This document shows positions 53,901 through 61,362 of a stretch of DNA of 64,000 nt, piece after piece. Under the pieces are notes generated by a model. That model had not been told where the DNA came from, did not search any database, and saw nothing but the letters and a program-made list of their open reading frames with translations. Made by a program: the position numbers and the translations under genes. Source of the stretch: Algoriphagus aestuariicola (lineage in GTDB: Bacteria; Bacteroidota; Bacteroidia; Cytophagales; Cyclobacteriaceae); NCBI RefSeq assembly GCF_017254835.1, contig NZ_JAFKCW010000002.1, positions 852,592 through 916,591 on the forward strand. The letters run 5' to 3'. Numbering within the stretch: position 1 is the first letter of the stretch; every line of letters starts with the position of its first letter.

Positions 53901-54227
53901 CAGTTCTGTCAGCGTTCTTTCATCGGGTGCCATACTAACATCGATGACGCTGCGGCTTCCGACTACCTGCTCGATGGCAGCGTAGCCAATAAAAGAAAAT
54001 ACCAGGGTAGCCTGGTCATTGGCGACACTGAGGGAATACTTCCCGTCAATATCTGTAGCGGTTCCGGTTGTAGTGCCTTTCACAAGGACCGAGACCCCCG
54101 GAAGGCCTACCCCGAACTCATCTAGAACCGTACCCGTCACGGTTTTTTGCGCAAAGGCAGCACCGGCGGATAGGACTAAGAGCGTAAGGCACACACTTAG
54201 AATTTTGTAAACATTTTTCATAAACAT
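50937..54227 (-). CDS. SusC/RagA family TonB-dependent transporter
   Basis: About 1096 residues (1094 if started at ATG 54221). Signal peptide (KNVYKILSVCLTLLVLSAGA), a carboxypeptidase-regulatory-like beta domain (about 25-100, KTVTGTVLDEFGVGLPGVSV), the plug domain (LYIVDGLPTGS, ASIYGARAANGVIVYTTKRG) and a 22-strand barrel ending in GWTFGLNLSF. It imports the SusD-bound nutrient across the outer membrane using TonB/ExbBD energy. No anti-sigma-type STN domain is present. The in-frame ATG at 54284 is unlikely: its N-terminus lacks signal character. Confidence 0.96.
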   Translation of the reverse strand: MFMKNVYKILSVCLTLLVLSAGAAFAQKTVTGTVLDEFGVGLPGVSVLVKGTTTGTATDIDGKYSLSVANDQATLVFSFIGYAAIEQVVGSRSVIDVSMAPDERTLTELVVTGYSIDSRRETTGAIATVDPRDLTVIPTGNVEQTLQGRVSGVTVITNGQPGTSSIIRVRGFGAFGGNEPLYIVDGLPTGSTDFLNPDDIESTTVLKDAAAASIYGARAANGVIVYTTKRGARNKKLRVDYNGMYGVTDPGKGLDMMNPQDFATYTWLAETNTARINGVPAKYEHPQFGTGTSPVMPYYLSMISQDAEGNLTVVSGQPGPLSAAEIAQQQEWYNIDPTKGTVRQLTRAATGEGTDWYNELTAPAPLHRHSLGFNGGSETSRFYVGFGLQEQEGIMSNNKFSRYSLRANSEFDVTKRIRIGQNFQGTYLQRLGQTGGEGGRGVSRDENDILQAFRMPSIIPVYDEFGGYAGTASRGFNNPRNPIANRDGIADNRNFNAAAFGNIYGEWDIIDDLTFRTSIGGQYNNYYYWNYTRLQYENSENNSAFGYGEGSGFSFGWTFTNTLAWKKKIDLHAFDVLLGQEALNTGSGRNIDAVGQNPFSQDPDFITISNLPVGTRQVNSSQFKGVNFASYFGQVKYTYNDKYIVSAVVRRDGSSRFGENSRYGVFPAFSAAWRISSESFLQGATWIDDMKIRGGWGQMGNSNNVDPNNQYSLFAGNVGASSYDITGSNSGAVIGFRRSRIGNPNAQWETAVTQNIGMDGTFFNGRLDVIFDWWKKDTKDLLFQVPIPLTAGSPQNVSAPAVNVGEMLNRGLDFLVSTRGNLSTDLTYELAVNGSFLKNEIVALSGDLEFITSPNANPSFRGIEPIRNAVGQPLSSFFGYNVIGLFRDEEDVNSHAAQPGKAPGRFKFEDVNGDGSITPEDRVFMGSPVADFTGGLNFTLGYKGFDLSAYLYTSIGNEIFNQSKWFTDFFQTFEGAAISERLKDSWTPENLDAEIPIVERTANFSTSDVSNSFYVEDGSYLRLQNLTLGYSAPASLLQKWKMERARVFASVNNLFTITGYEGLDPQVGGNADLTFGIDVGNYPVTRGWTFGLNLSF

Positions 54228-54682
54228 AGATAGATTGGGTAACAAGATTAATCTCAAAAACTTATTAGTTAATTGATCATGCAATCGTTTGCGATTATTC
54301 TCAAAATAATTGCAATAGACTTCTGCTTGAATTTCAAGACGCTATTGCGATTACACCTTGGTCGATTGACCGGCTTATAAAACCAGAAGGTTTGAGTGCA
54401 TCGGGTGATGCTGATTGGGGGGGGAAGGGAACTATTCTAGTGTAAAATAGATCATAGGCTTGAGTTTAGGGTTTAAATGTTAATTGTTAATCGTCAATGT
54501 TAAATATTCTAAAACAATTTTCAAACCTCAACTCAAAAATAAAATTCCGAAAAGGACTCCCATTTTCACTTTTTCAGAAGTAGACGATATTATTCGCCAA
54601 AATTTCAATTTTATCCTTCAATCTTTATAAAATTTTCATTTGTGTAAAAGTCCTATTATCTCAAATGATTACAATAGACATT
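54228..54682. other. intergenic region upstream of susC
   Basis: 455 AT-rich bases between the SusC start and the end of the minus-strand OmpA/TPR gene. It contains a G8 tract (54417-54424) and a small hairpin (AATCG-TTTG-CGATT near 54283). No open frame is supported. It should hold the susC promoter, but no full consensus match was found on the minus strand. Confidence 0.5.
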
Positions 54683-56491
54683 CTATTTCTCCGTCAGTGC
54701 CGCGGCAAACTCTGAAGATTCCCGGATCTCGTAGAATAGTGGATCCGTGTAGGCTCGGCTTGCTAATTGGCGATTACTTTCAATCGCTTTTTTCAACTGA
54801 ATAAGGGCTACTTCCTGCTGCCCTCCTGCTGCCGCAATCATCGCTAGCCCGTAGTATCCGTACCCAAAACTCCGACCTTGGATCACCGATTCCTCAAAAG
54901 CCATATTGGCATTCGGGAAGTCCCCCAACATATAGTAGGCTATTCCTTTGTTGAAAAAATCCTTCGGGTCGGTGAATCGGTAGTCAAACCTAAGAGTCGC
55001 AAGCTTATAATCCCCTCTCAAAATATCCAAAGCTCCCCTGAGTGCCTCATTATGCTGCAAAAAATTCGGATTAAGCGACATGGTTGATGCATCGGACAGT
55101 TTTTTGTACGCCTCCCAGTAGTCTCCCATCAGCGCCAAAATCTGGCCTTGGTTATGAAGCGTATGGGGAGTTGGCTCTATCCGGTAGGCTTGGGCCAGCA
55201 GTCTCAAGGCTTCCTCCCAAAGGATTTCTTTGGATCCTTGATCGAGAGTCCTCTGAGCCTGGCGCATACGCACCACCGCCATATTATTATAAGGTAGGGG
55301 AGATCTAAAAAACTCCGTCATTTTGGAATAGATCGCCGCTTTTTCCTCAATACTCTGAGTAGATTCTGCTGCAAGGGCCCATTCAGCAAAAGAAAGTGCA
55401 TTGGTGCCGTCATTCTTCGTAAGCGCCTCTTTCAATTTGATCGACTGCTGCATGTCCAGTCCTGCCCGTGGCTTGGACGTGATTTCGACCCTGGCAGCCC
55501 GGAGTCTGGGATATAGATCCTGTGCCACCTGCGAAAACCCCGGAATCTTTTTCAATCTCTCGTTTTGCTCCAGATAGCTCTCCTGGTTCATGAGTACAGC
55601 ATAGAGTTCATCTTTGCGATTGGTGGAAATTCCCTTATAGTCCCGGAGCAACAAACGAAGATCAAACCAGTCATTCCTTCGTGAATCCATCTTAAACTGC
55701 GATTCAGATAGTCGGCTTACTCGGGCTCCGAGCATCTTACTGACCGACTCCGCCCGTTTCATTCCCAAGGAAGCATCTCTCCCCTCGCCGATTTCCGGAG
55801 ATTGGAGGCCAGTGATCTTGAAATCCTGCACATCTGGATTTGCCTCCAAAAATGCATCAAGCCTTTTAAGCGTCGCCAAATTGGCATCACTAGACTTGTA
55901 TGCCGAGGAGCCGAGATCAAACAGAAAAGAAAATTCCTCATTCCTTATCAGCTCCTTGTCCAATGCTCCGGAAGTAATGAAAAGCCCGACGACTGGTATC
56001 GGCTCATCCGGATAGACTTCGCCCAATTTGACCATCAGCTGAGGCGCTATGACGCCTTTTGCGAGGACTTGCTTTTCAAATGGTTTCAGGTCTTCTTTTT
56101 TTCCCTGGTAGAAAAAAACCTCGAGCGTCGCGCCCGTCATCCAAGGTTCAAACTTCAGCGAGAATCGGCCTTCATATTTGTAGCTAGCGACCTCCCTTTT
56201 CAGTTCCAGCTCCCCCAATGACAATTCATTGCCTTCCGCATGGTAGCTTAGAGAAACTTTGGGGTTCTTCGGAGTGAGGACTGATTCAATGGGTATGGTC
56301 CCCATGACAGTGAAGCGGATTGAGTCTCCTTCAAGTTTCAATTTGGAAGGCGTCAGCTGCACATCCTTCAAAAATTTGTTTTCAGGCACTATTCTTGATT
56401 TTGAAAACAAGGGTTCGCTTGAAAGTAAAAATAAGATGACCAGGATGTTAAACATTCGGTTATTAAAATGATTTATAGATTTCAAACCCAT
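54683..56491 (-). CDS. exported protein with OmpA-like domain and TPR repeats
   Basis: A 602-residue protein with a signal peptide. The longer start is preferred because its n-region (residues 1-12) supplies the positive charge. An OmpA-like segment is at about 186-260 (FSFLFDLGSSAYKSSDANL, KITGLQSPE, MKRAESVSKML), followed by a helical C-terminal half with TPR-type repeats (about 390-600, ALRLLAQAYRIEPTPHTLHN, GYGYYGLAMIAAAGGQQEVA). The design fits a periplasmic protein bound to peptidoglycan or a cell-envelope complex. Specific function unknown. Confidence 0.8.
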   Translation of the reverse strand: MGLKSINHFNNRMFNILVILFLLSSEPLFSKSRIVPENKFLKDVQLTPSKLKLEGDSIRFTVMGTIPIESVLTPKNPKVSLSYHAEGNELSLGELELKREVASYKYEGRFSLKFEPWMTGATLEVFFYQGKKEDLKPFEKQVLAKGVIAPQLMVKLGEVYPDEPIPVVGLFITSGALDKELIRNEEFSFLFDLGSSAYKSSDANLATLKRLDAFLEANPDVQDFKITGLQSPEIGEGRDASLGMKRAESVSKMLGARVSRLSESQFKMDSRRNDWFDLRLLLRDYKGISTNRKDELYAVLMNQESYLEQNERLKKIPGFSQVAQDLYPRLRAARVEITSKPRAGLDMQQSIKLKEALTKNDGTNALSFAEWALAAESTQSIEEKAAIYSKMTEFFRSPLPYNNMAVVRMRQAQRTLDQGSKEILWEEALRLLAQAYRIEPTPHTLHNQGQILALMGDYWEAYKKLSDASTMSLNPNFLQHNEALRGALDILRGDYKLATLRFDYRFTDPKDFFNKGIAYYMLGDFPNANMAFEESVIQGRSFGYGYYGLAMIAAAGGQQEVALIQLKKAIESNRQLASRAYTDPLFYEIRESSEFAAALTEK

Positions 56492-56527
56492 TTTCTGCTA
56501 ATTTTAGATCGAAAATACTACCACACC

Positions 56528-56746
56528 ATGGAAAAACTGAAACTGTTCTTTGAAGAGAGGGCCTTTGGGGTTTGCTCTCGATTGGGAGAAAAACTTCACT
56601 TTCCCATAGACAGCATACGCCTTTTCTTCATATACTCCTCTTTTGTGACCCTGGGATCACCAATCATCCTCTATGTAAGCATGGCGATGATGATGAAGAT
56701 CCGCAAGTATTTTCGCAAGATGAACAATCCGGTTCTCTTTGACTAA
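56528..56746 (+). CDS. PspC-domain protein
   Basis: A 72-residue protein. The PspC fold is indicated by GVCSRLGEKLHFPIDSIRLF and the following hydrophobic helix (FIYSSFVTLGSPIILYVSMA), ending in a basic tail. Small stand-alone PspC proteins are envelope-stress or membrane proteins of uncertain role. The start at 56528 gives the family length; the frame is open upstream. Convergent with the GT2 gene, whose stop overlaps its end by 4 bases. Confidence 0.82.
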   Translation: MEKLKLFFEERAFGVCSRLGEKLHFPIDSIRLFFIYSSFVTLGSPIILYVSMAMMMKIRKYFRKMNNPVLFD

Positions 56747-57744
56747 AGATCAGAAAACACCCGCTTTCGCAAAATCAGATAATTCCAAAATATAAAACGT
56801 ATCGGGCCGGAACTGGACTTTTCCATTTCCGGCTTTTTTGTTGGCTTGGCAAGCAAACCCTTTTTCCTATAGAAGTCTCGATACCCTCTCCAGATGGCTG
56901 AGGCAAAGTCTTTTCTTCCTTTCAGTAAATATCCCAGCGCAGCAGTCATTTCGAGGATTGACTTAGCCACAATTATTCCAAAAACTCTCCAGCCGGATAC
57001 ATTCTTGTAAACCATGCTGAGATTGTTTCGAATATTCAAATAAAGCTTGTTGGGACTAGAGCGATCCAAAGTCGCCCCACCTTGGTGAAAAACCGTCACC
57101 CTGCCAAGACACCCCACCTTCCGTCCAGATCTCCTGAATCTCCAGCAGAGGTCAATCTCTTCCATGTGTGCGAAAAAATGTGCATCGAAGCCCTCTTGCT
57201 CAAAAAAATCCTTTGCCCGGACTACGAAGCAGGCTCCCGATGCCCAATCCACCTCTACGGCATCATCGTATTGCCCATGATCCTGTTCGATATTTTCCCA
57301 AATTCTCCCTCGACAATAGGGATAGGCCAAGTCGTCCAAGTATCCACCCCCTGCACCTGCATAGTCGAAATACCTGCGATCCTGCCAAGAGAGAATTTTG
57401 GGCTGTAGAGCCGCGTAATCGGGGTGTCGGTCCAACCAATCTATTAAATTCCTATCCCAGTCCGCGGTGACTTCCACATCGGAGTTGAGTAGGATAAAAA
57501 ACTCATATTCCCCCTTCAGCCTTTCCAAGCCCCAGTTATATCCTCCCGCGTAGCCAAAATTGGACTCGAGAGCAATCAGCTGAACCTGGGAAAACCCAGC
57601 TTTCAAAAAATCCAGCGAACCGTCTGGGCTGGCATTATCGACTACCCAGCAGTCAAAGATGCTATGCTGGAGAACAGAGGGCAAGAAGACAGGCAATACC
57701 TGCCTGCCGTTATAGTTCAAGATGACGATGGCCGCTTTTTTCAT
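56743..57744 (-). CDS. glycosyltransferase family 2
   Basis: A 333-residue GT2 protein of the rhamnosyltransferase-like type. It has VILNYNGRQVLPVFLPSV, VVDNASPDGS, ILLNSDVEV (DxD equivalent) and FFAHMEEIDLCWRFRRSG, the acceptor-side E-D motif. It transfers a sugar from a nucleotide donor to a cell-surface or lipid acceptor. A hydrophobic helix near the C-terminus (about 265-285) may attach it to the membrane. Start at 57744 (MKKAAIVILNYNG) rather than 57765. Confidence 0.9.
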   Translation of the reverse strand: MKKAAIVILNYNGRQVLPVFLPSVLQHSIFDCWVVDNASPDGSLDFLKAGFSQVQLIALESNFGYAGGYNWGLERLKGEYEFFILLNSDVEVTADWDRNLIDWLDRHPDYAALQPKILSWQDRRYFDYAGAGGGYLDDLAYPYCRGRIWENIEQDHGQYDDAVEVDWASGACFVVRAKDFFEQEGFDAHFFAHMEEIDLCWRFRRSGRKVGCLGRVTVFHQGGATLDRSSPNKLYLNIRNNLSMVYKNVSGWRVFGIIVAKSILEMTAALGYLLKGRKDFASAIWRGYRDFYRKKGLLAKPTKKPEMEKSSSGPIRFIFWNYLILRKRVFSDL

Positions 57745-57831
57745 CCGTTTAGGTTTGAGTAGCACTAGCCACCTGGAACCCCGCTTGCGCGGAGAGTTTT
57801 CCGCATCTGTTCACCTGAACCATACTCGATT

Positions 57832-58167
57832 TCATCCGAACATGCTTCCCAGATCCATCCCGGGAATATTTGGCAGCATTCCTTCTGTCGCCTTTTTCAT
57901 TTCCTCCTTGATCTTCACTTCAATGGCCTCCATCGCCTTGTTGGTAGCGGCCACGATCAGATCGCTGAGCATTTCCTTATCCTTCGGGGTAAGTAGGGAC
58001 TCATCCATCTCAATCTTCAGTACCTTCCGATCTCCATTGACGAATACTTTGACCATACCAGCTCCGGATTCTCCCTCTGCGGTCAACAGAACCAGACGGG
58101 ACTGTGCCTCTTTGATCTTCCCTTGGGCCTCTTTCACCTTGCCCATCATTCCCATGATATCAAACAT
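57832..58167 (-). CDS. nucleoid-associated protein YbaB/EbfC
   Basis: A 111-residue protein: MFDIMGMMGKVKEAQGKIKE, then GESGAGMVKVFVNGDRKVLK and LSDLIVAATNKAMEAIEVKI. This is the standard YbaB/EbfC fold (alpha-beta-alpha dimer) that binds DNA non-specifically. It is not next to dnaX/recR here. Confidence 0.92.
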   Translation of the reverse strand: MFDIMGMMGKVKEAQGKIKEAQSRLVLLTAEGESGAGMVKVFVNGDRKVLKIEMDESLLTPKDKEMLSDLIVAATNKAMEAIEVKIKEEMKKATEGMLPNIPGMDLGSMFG

Positions 58168-58353
58168 ATTTCTTACGTTGTTTAAGCTCTAAATTAATCC
58201 TTTGGAGACTCCCGCTCCTTTTCAATTTCAATTTACTTGGCAGAAATCTACCTCAAGGTAGGTCGGCATACCTCGACCGAAATTCTTCCAAATTTCAGGT
58301 AAACTTTTATCCAGCATATCCAGTAAACACTAGTATCCAAACTCCACAACCAC

Positions 58354-58635
58354 ATGAATACCACTGTATTAATCCCAAAAGAGCAAATCCCCCTGCTGTC
58401 CTTTTCTAAGAAGGAAGTCATTTCCGACCTTACGGCAAGAAACGAAAGACTATACAGTCTTTTTCGATCCCAAACCCTCGGCAATCTGCTCCAAACTAAG
58501 GTGAAGATTACATTTGAGGCCGCGGACGAGCAAATCTACACCGTGGACACGACGGTTTGGGCGGTAGGAAACAGTTTTATTTCCCTAAAAGGCGGCATCT
58601 ACCTTCCAATCAGCTCTATCCTTCACATTGAATAG
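58354..58635 (+). CDS. hypothetical protein
   Basis: A 93-residue soluble protein: helical N-terminal half (EVISDLTARNERLYSLFRSQ) then a beta-rich C-terminal half (VKITFEAADEQIYTVDTTVW, ISLKGGIYLPISSILHIE) that looks like a small barrel. No family recognised. Its end overlaps the hisS stop by 13 bases on the opposite strand. Confidence 0.7.
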   Translation: MNTTVLIPKEQIPLLSFSKKEVISDLTARNERLYSLFRSQTLGNLLQTKVKITFEAADEQIYTVDTTVWAVGNSFISLKGGIYLPISSILHIE

Positions 58636-59993
58636 CCAACTGATTGAATTGCAGCTGACACATCCATCTTTGCCTGCTCTCCTGAAGCCATATTCTTCAG
58701 GGAAATAGTTGAAGTTTTTATCTCGTCATCGCCACATACTCCGACAAAAGGAATCCCTTTCTTGTTGGCGAAATCAAATTGCTTCTGAATCTTAACGGCA
58801 TTCGGATAAATTTCGGTTTTGATTCCCGCGTTGCGAATTTGGTTTAGAAGACCAAGCGCATAGGTAAAGCCCTCCTGATCGAAATAAGTCAAAAGCAGAC
58901 GCGTGCTGCTGTGGCTTTCTGCAGGAAACAGCCCCAACTCGTCCAGTACATCGTACAACCTGTCCACGCCAAAGGAAAAACCGACTCCTGAGACTCCTGG
59001 TAAACCAAAAACCCCCGTGAGGTTATCATATCGACCTCCACCGCTGACTGATCCAATCGACACATTGTGAACCTTCACTTCGAAGATCGCTCCGGTATAA
59101 TAGGACAATCCGCGTGCAAGCATGATATCAAAATCCACATGATCAAGATCCACTCCCATCTGCCTGAGGATGGCGAAGACCTGCTCCAGCTCCTCCACTC
59201 CTTTAAGTCCAATCTCGGAACTTTTCAGGAAGCCTTTCAGAAATTCCAGCTTTCCAACTAGGTCGCTTTCCAAAGCAACCAAAGGCGCCAGATTGGAAAT
59301 CGATGTATCACCAAAGCCTCTTTGGGCAAGTTCTTCCTTCACCTTCTCCCATCCTATCTTGTCTAGCTTATCGATAGCGACACAGAGCGGGCCTTCCTTT
59401 CCAGCCTCCCCTATCGCTTCAGCTATTCCTGTAAGGATTTTCCGGTTATTGAGCTTGATGCTGTAGTCCTTTAGGCTAAGCTTTTCAAAGACTCGTCGGA
59501 TCATGAGGATAATTTCCGCCTCACACACCAGACTGTCCGTTCCGACCACGTCAGCATCACATTGGTAAAATTCTCTATATCGTCCTTTTTGAGGTCGATC
59601 TGCTCTCCAGACAGGCTGGATTTGATAGCGCTTGAACGGGAAAGTCAGCTCATTACGGTTCATCACCACGTATCGGGCAAAAGGAACCGTCAAGTCATAG
59701 CGAAGACCTTTTTCAGAGACCTTATTTAATATCGCTGAAGCACCTTTTTCCAAATCCTCAGCTTTCACGTCTTTGATGAAATCCCCACTATTGAGGATCT
59801 TAAACAACAGCTGATCTCCCTCATCCCCGTACTTGCCGGTCAGCGTGCTGAGGTTTTCCATGGCGGGAGTCTCGATCTGCTGGTAGCCAAAGAGCTGAAA
59901 AGTTTCCTTGATAGTATCCAGAATGAACGTCCTTCGGGCCATCTGCACAGGGCCAAAATCTCGGGTGCCTTTGGGCAAACTCGGCTTTTGCAT
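58623..59993 (-). CDS. hisS: histidyl-tRNA synthetase
   Basis: A 456-residue class II aminoacyl-tRNA synthetase. Motif 1 region is KPSLPKGTRDFGPVQMARR; motif 2 is RADRPQKGRYREFYQCD; the histidine-specific motifs are LARGLSYYTGAIFEV and the motif 3 region GVGFSFGVDRL. A C-terminal anticodon-binding domain follows (about 365-456). Start at 59993 (MQKPSLPKG). Long-form, single copy in the window. Confidence 0.96.
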   Translation of the reverse strand: MQKPSLPKGTRDFGPVQMARRTFILDTIKETFQLFGYQQIETPAMENLSTLTGKYGDEGDQLLFKILNSGDFIKDVKAEDLEKGASAILNKVSEKGLRYDLTVPFARYVVMNRNELTFPFKRYQIQPVWRADRPQKGRYREFYQCDADVVGTDSLVCEAEIILMIRRVFEKLSLKDYSIKLNNRKILTGIAEAIGEAGKEGPLCVAIDKLDKIGWEKVKEELAQRGFGDTSISNLAPLVALESDLVGKLEFLKGFLKSSEIGLKGVEELEQVFAILRQMGVDLDHVDFDIMLARGLSYYTGAIFEVKVHNVSIGSVSGGGRYDNLTGVFGLPGVSGVGFSFGVDRLYDVLDELGLFPAESHSSTRLLLTYFDQEGFTYALGLLNQIRNAGIKTEIYPNAVKIQKQFDFANKKGIPFVGVCGDDEIKTSTISLKNMASGEQAKMDVSAAIQSVGYSM

Positions 59994-60085
59994 GGGTGAT
60001 TTTTGGTAAATGAGCCCCAAATTTATTCAAAAATCACTAAAAGCCTGTCCGAAACCTCTTATAAGTCTGGAATAAAATCTCAGGA

Positions 60086-60120
60086 TTTGTAGGCAAAGAA
60101 AAATTGTTTCCTTACTTTTG
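60086..60120 (+). promoter_or_regulatory. promoter of a small basic protein gene
   Basis: TACTTTTG (60113-60120) is a perfect -7 element, and TTTG (60086-60089) lies 23 bases upstream, slightly longer than usual. The ATG follows at 60160. Confidence 0.5.
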
Positions 60121-60159
60121 CGCTTCGTTTTGAATCCAAAAATTTAAACATATACAGCC

Positions 60160-60303
60160 ATGGCCGTTACTACACTTAAGAGAAAACTAAAAAGAAAAAG
60201 ACAGAGCCAAACTGCTCGTGTGATCAAAATCAAGCAGTTGAGCGCTAAGCCGGTGATCAAAAACGTAGACATTGAAGAGCTTAAAGCTTCTTTCGGTAAG
60301 TAA
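60160..60303 (+). CDS. 47-residue highly basic protein, possible ribosome-associated
   Basis: ATG 60160 to TAA 60303: a short protein starting MAVTTLKRKLKRKRQSQTAR, continuing VIKIKQLSAKPVIKNVDIEE and ending LKASFGK. It is very Lys/Arg-rich at the N-terminus and has its own promoter-like -7 box and a strong terminator, the profile of a small ribosomal or RNA-binding protein. It does not match S21, L34 or L36 by sequence. The role is inferred from composition and context only. Confidence 0.75.
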   Translation: MAVTTLKRKLKRKRQSQTARVIKIKQLSAKPVIKNVDIEELKASFGK

Positions 60304-60327
60304 TCACCAGTCTTTTTGAAGATATTT

Positions 60328-60353
60328 AGGCGGCCAATGGCCGCCTTTTTTTG
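60328..60353 (+). terminator. intrinsic terminator
   Basis: AGGCGGC, loop CAATG (by one-base shift), GCCGCCTTTTTTT. It ends the small basic protein gene; the LysR gene stops at 60358 on the other strand. Confidence 0.88.
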
Positions 60354-60357
60354 TTTT

Positions 60358-61224
60358 CTACACCAAGGGCAGAGCCCATTTTAAAGCCGGATTTCTATTC
60401 CCCAGCTTCCAGATTACCGAAAGCTCAGTAAACTGTGAAATCCCCTGAATCTCCATAAACCGGACGTTCAGATCATAGCCGACTTTCAGTGAACTCGGTA
60501 CAATGGCAACTCCGAGTCCATTTTCCACCAATCTAAAAATCGTCAGCGCGTGGACAGATTTGTGTCTGACTTTGGGTGAAAAGCCTGCATCTCGACAAAT
60601 CCCCATGATTTGTTCATAGTAGTAATTGGAGTAGTCGCTGGAAAAAAGAATGAACGATTCCTCTCTAAATTGCGACACTGACTTGAAGCTTGCTTCGTCG
60701 ATCGCATGAACAGCAGGCACAACCAGAGAAAAGGTATCCCTGAAAACCGGCCTCATTTCCAAATCTTCCGGCACGGACGCCAGCCGGACAAAACCCAAAT
60801 CCAGCTTGTCCTTTTGGACCATTTCCACCTGAACCGAATTGCTCAGCTCTTCCAGACTCGTGGCGATCCCCGGCTGTTCCGAGTTCAGCCTTGCCAATAA
60901 GTCCGGCAATATCCTGTTGGATGCGGAACCTAGGAAACCGATCCGCAGCTCCCCCACTTTTCCCGACTCGATCAGCTTGAGCTGATTCTTGGCTGCCTCC
61001 AAGTGATTGATCACAAAGTCGACTTCACCTTTCAAAAACGCTCCCGGAATCGTCAATTCCACATGTTTTTTATCCCGCTCGAACAATCGAACGCCGAGCA
61101 TCTCCTCCAGCTGCTTGATTTGTCTACTTAATCCCGGCTGAGAGATAAAAAGACGCTCGGCTGCTTTTCGGTAATTCAACTCCTCTGCCACTGCCTGGAA
61201 ATAGAAGAGATGTCTTAGCTCCAT
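60358..61224 (-). CDS. LysR-type transcriptional regulator
   Basis: A 288-residue LysR regulator: N-terminal winged HTH (MELRHLFYFQAVAEELNYRK, AAERLFISQPGLSRQIKQLE) and a C-terminal substrate-binding-like domain (about 90-288). Start at 61224. Divergent from hutH with about 140 bases between starts, the classic arrangement for a LysR protein that controls its neighbour, so it is a candidate regulator of histidine utilisation. The alternative is a regulator acting elsewhere. Confidence 0.92.
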   Translation of the reverse strand: MELRHLFYFQAVAEELNYRKAAERLFISQPGLSRQIKQLEEMLGVRLFERDKKHVELTIPGAFLKGEVDFVINHLEAAKNQLKLIESGKVGELRIGFLGSASNRILPDLLARLNSEQPGIATSLEELSNSVQVEMVQKDKLDLGFVRLASVPEDLEMRPVFRDTFSLVVPAVHAIDEASFKSVSQFREESFILFSSDYSNYYYEQIMGICRDAGFSPKVRHKSVHALTIFRLVENGLGVAIVPSSLKVGYDLNVRFMEIQGISQFTELSVIWKLGNRNPALKWALPLV

Positions 61225-61286
61225 TGATAACTTTCGGTTATTGTATGCTGACAAAAATAGTATCAAAAAGCATCATAATTAAGCGC

Positions 61287-61294
61287 TAATTTTG
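61287..61294 (+). promoter_or_regulatory. -7 element of the hutH promoter
   Basis: TAATTTTG matches the Bacteroidetes -7 consensus, but no TTTG is found at -33, as expected for an activator-dependent promoter. It lies between the LysR gene and the inverted repeat. Confidence 0.45.
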
Positions 61295-61318
61295 GAAAGA
61301 ATATAAACCCCACATCAG

Positions 61319-61346
61319 ACCTGTCAGGTTTTAAGCCCTGACAGGT
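61319..61346 (+). repeat. perfect inverted repeat in the hutH leader
   Basis: ACCTGTCAGG (61319-61328) and CCTGACAGGT (61337-61346) flank an 8-base loop (TTTTAAGC), 16 bases before the hutH ATG. It could form a leader hairpin or be a dispersed palindromic repeat; it is downstream of the probable transcription start, so it is less likely an activator site. Confidence 0.85.
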
Positions 61347-61362
61347 TTATTCCGTAACATCC

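Noticed and set aside
60160-60303. Identification of the small basic protein as ribosomal S21, L34 or L36.
   Set aside because: It lacks their conserved sequences, and the genomic neighbours do not match.
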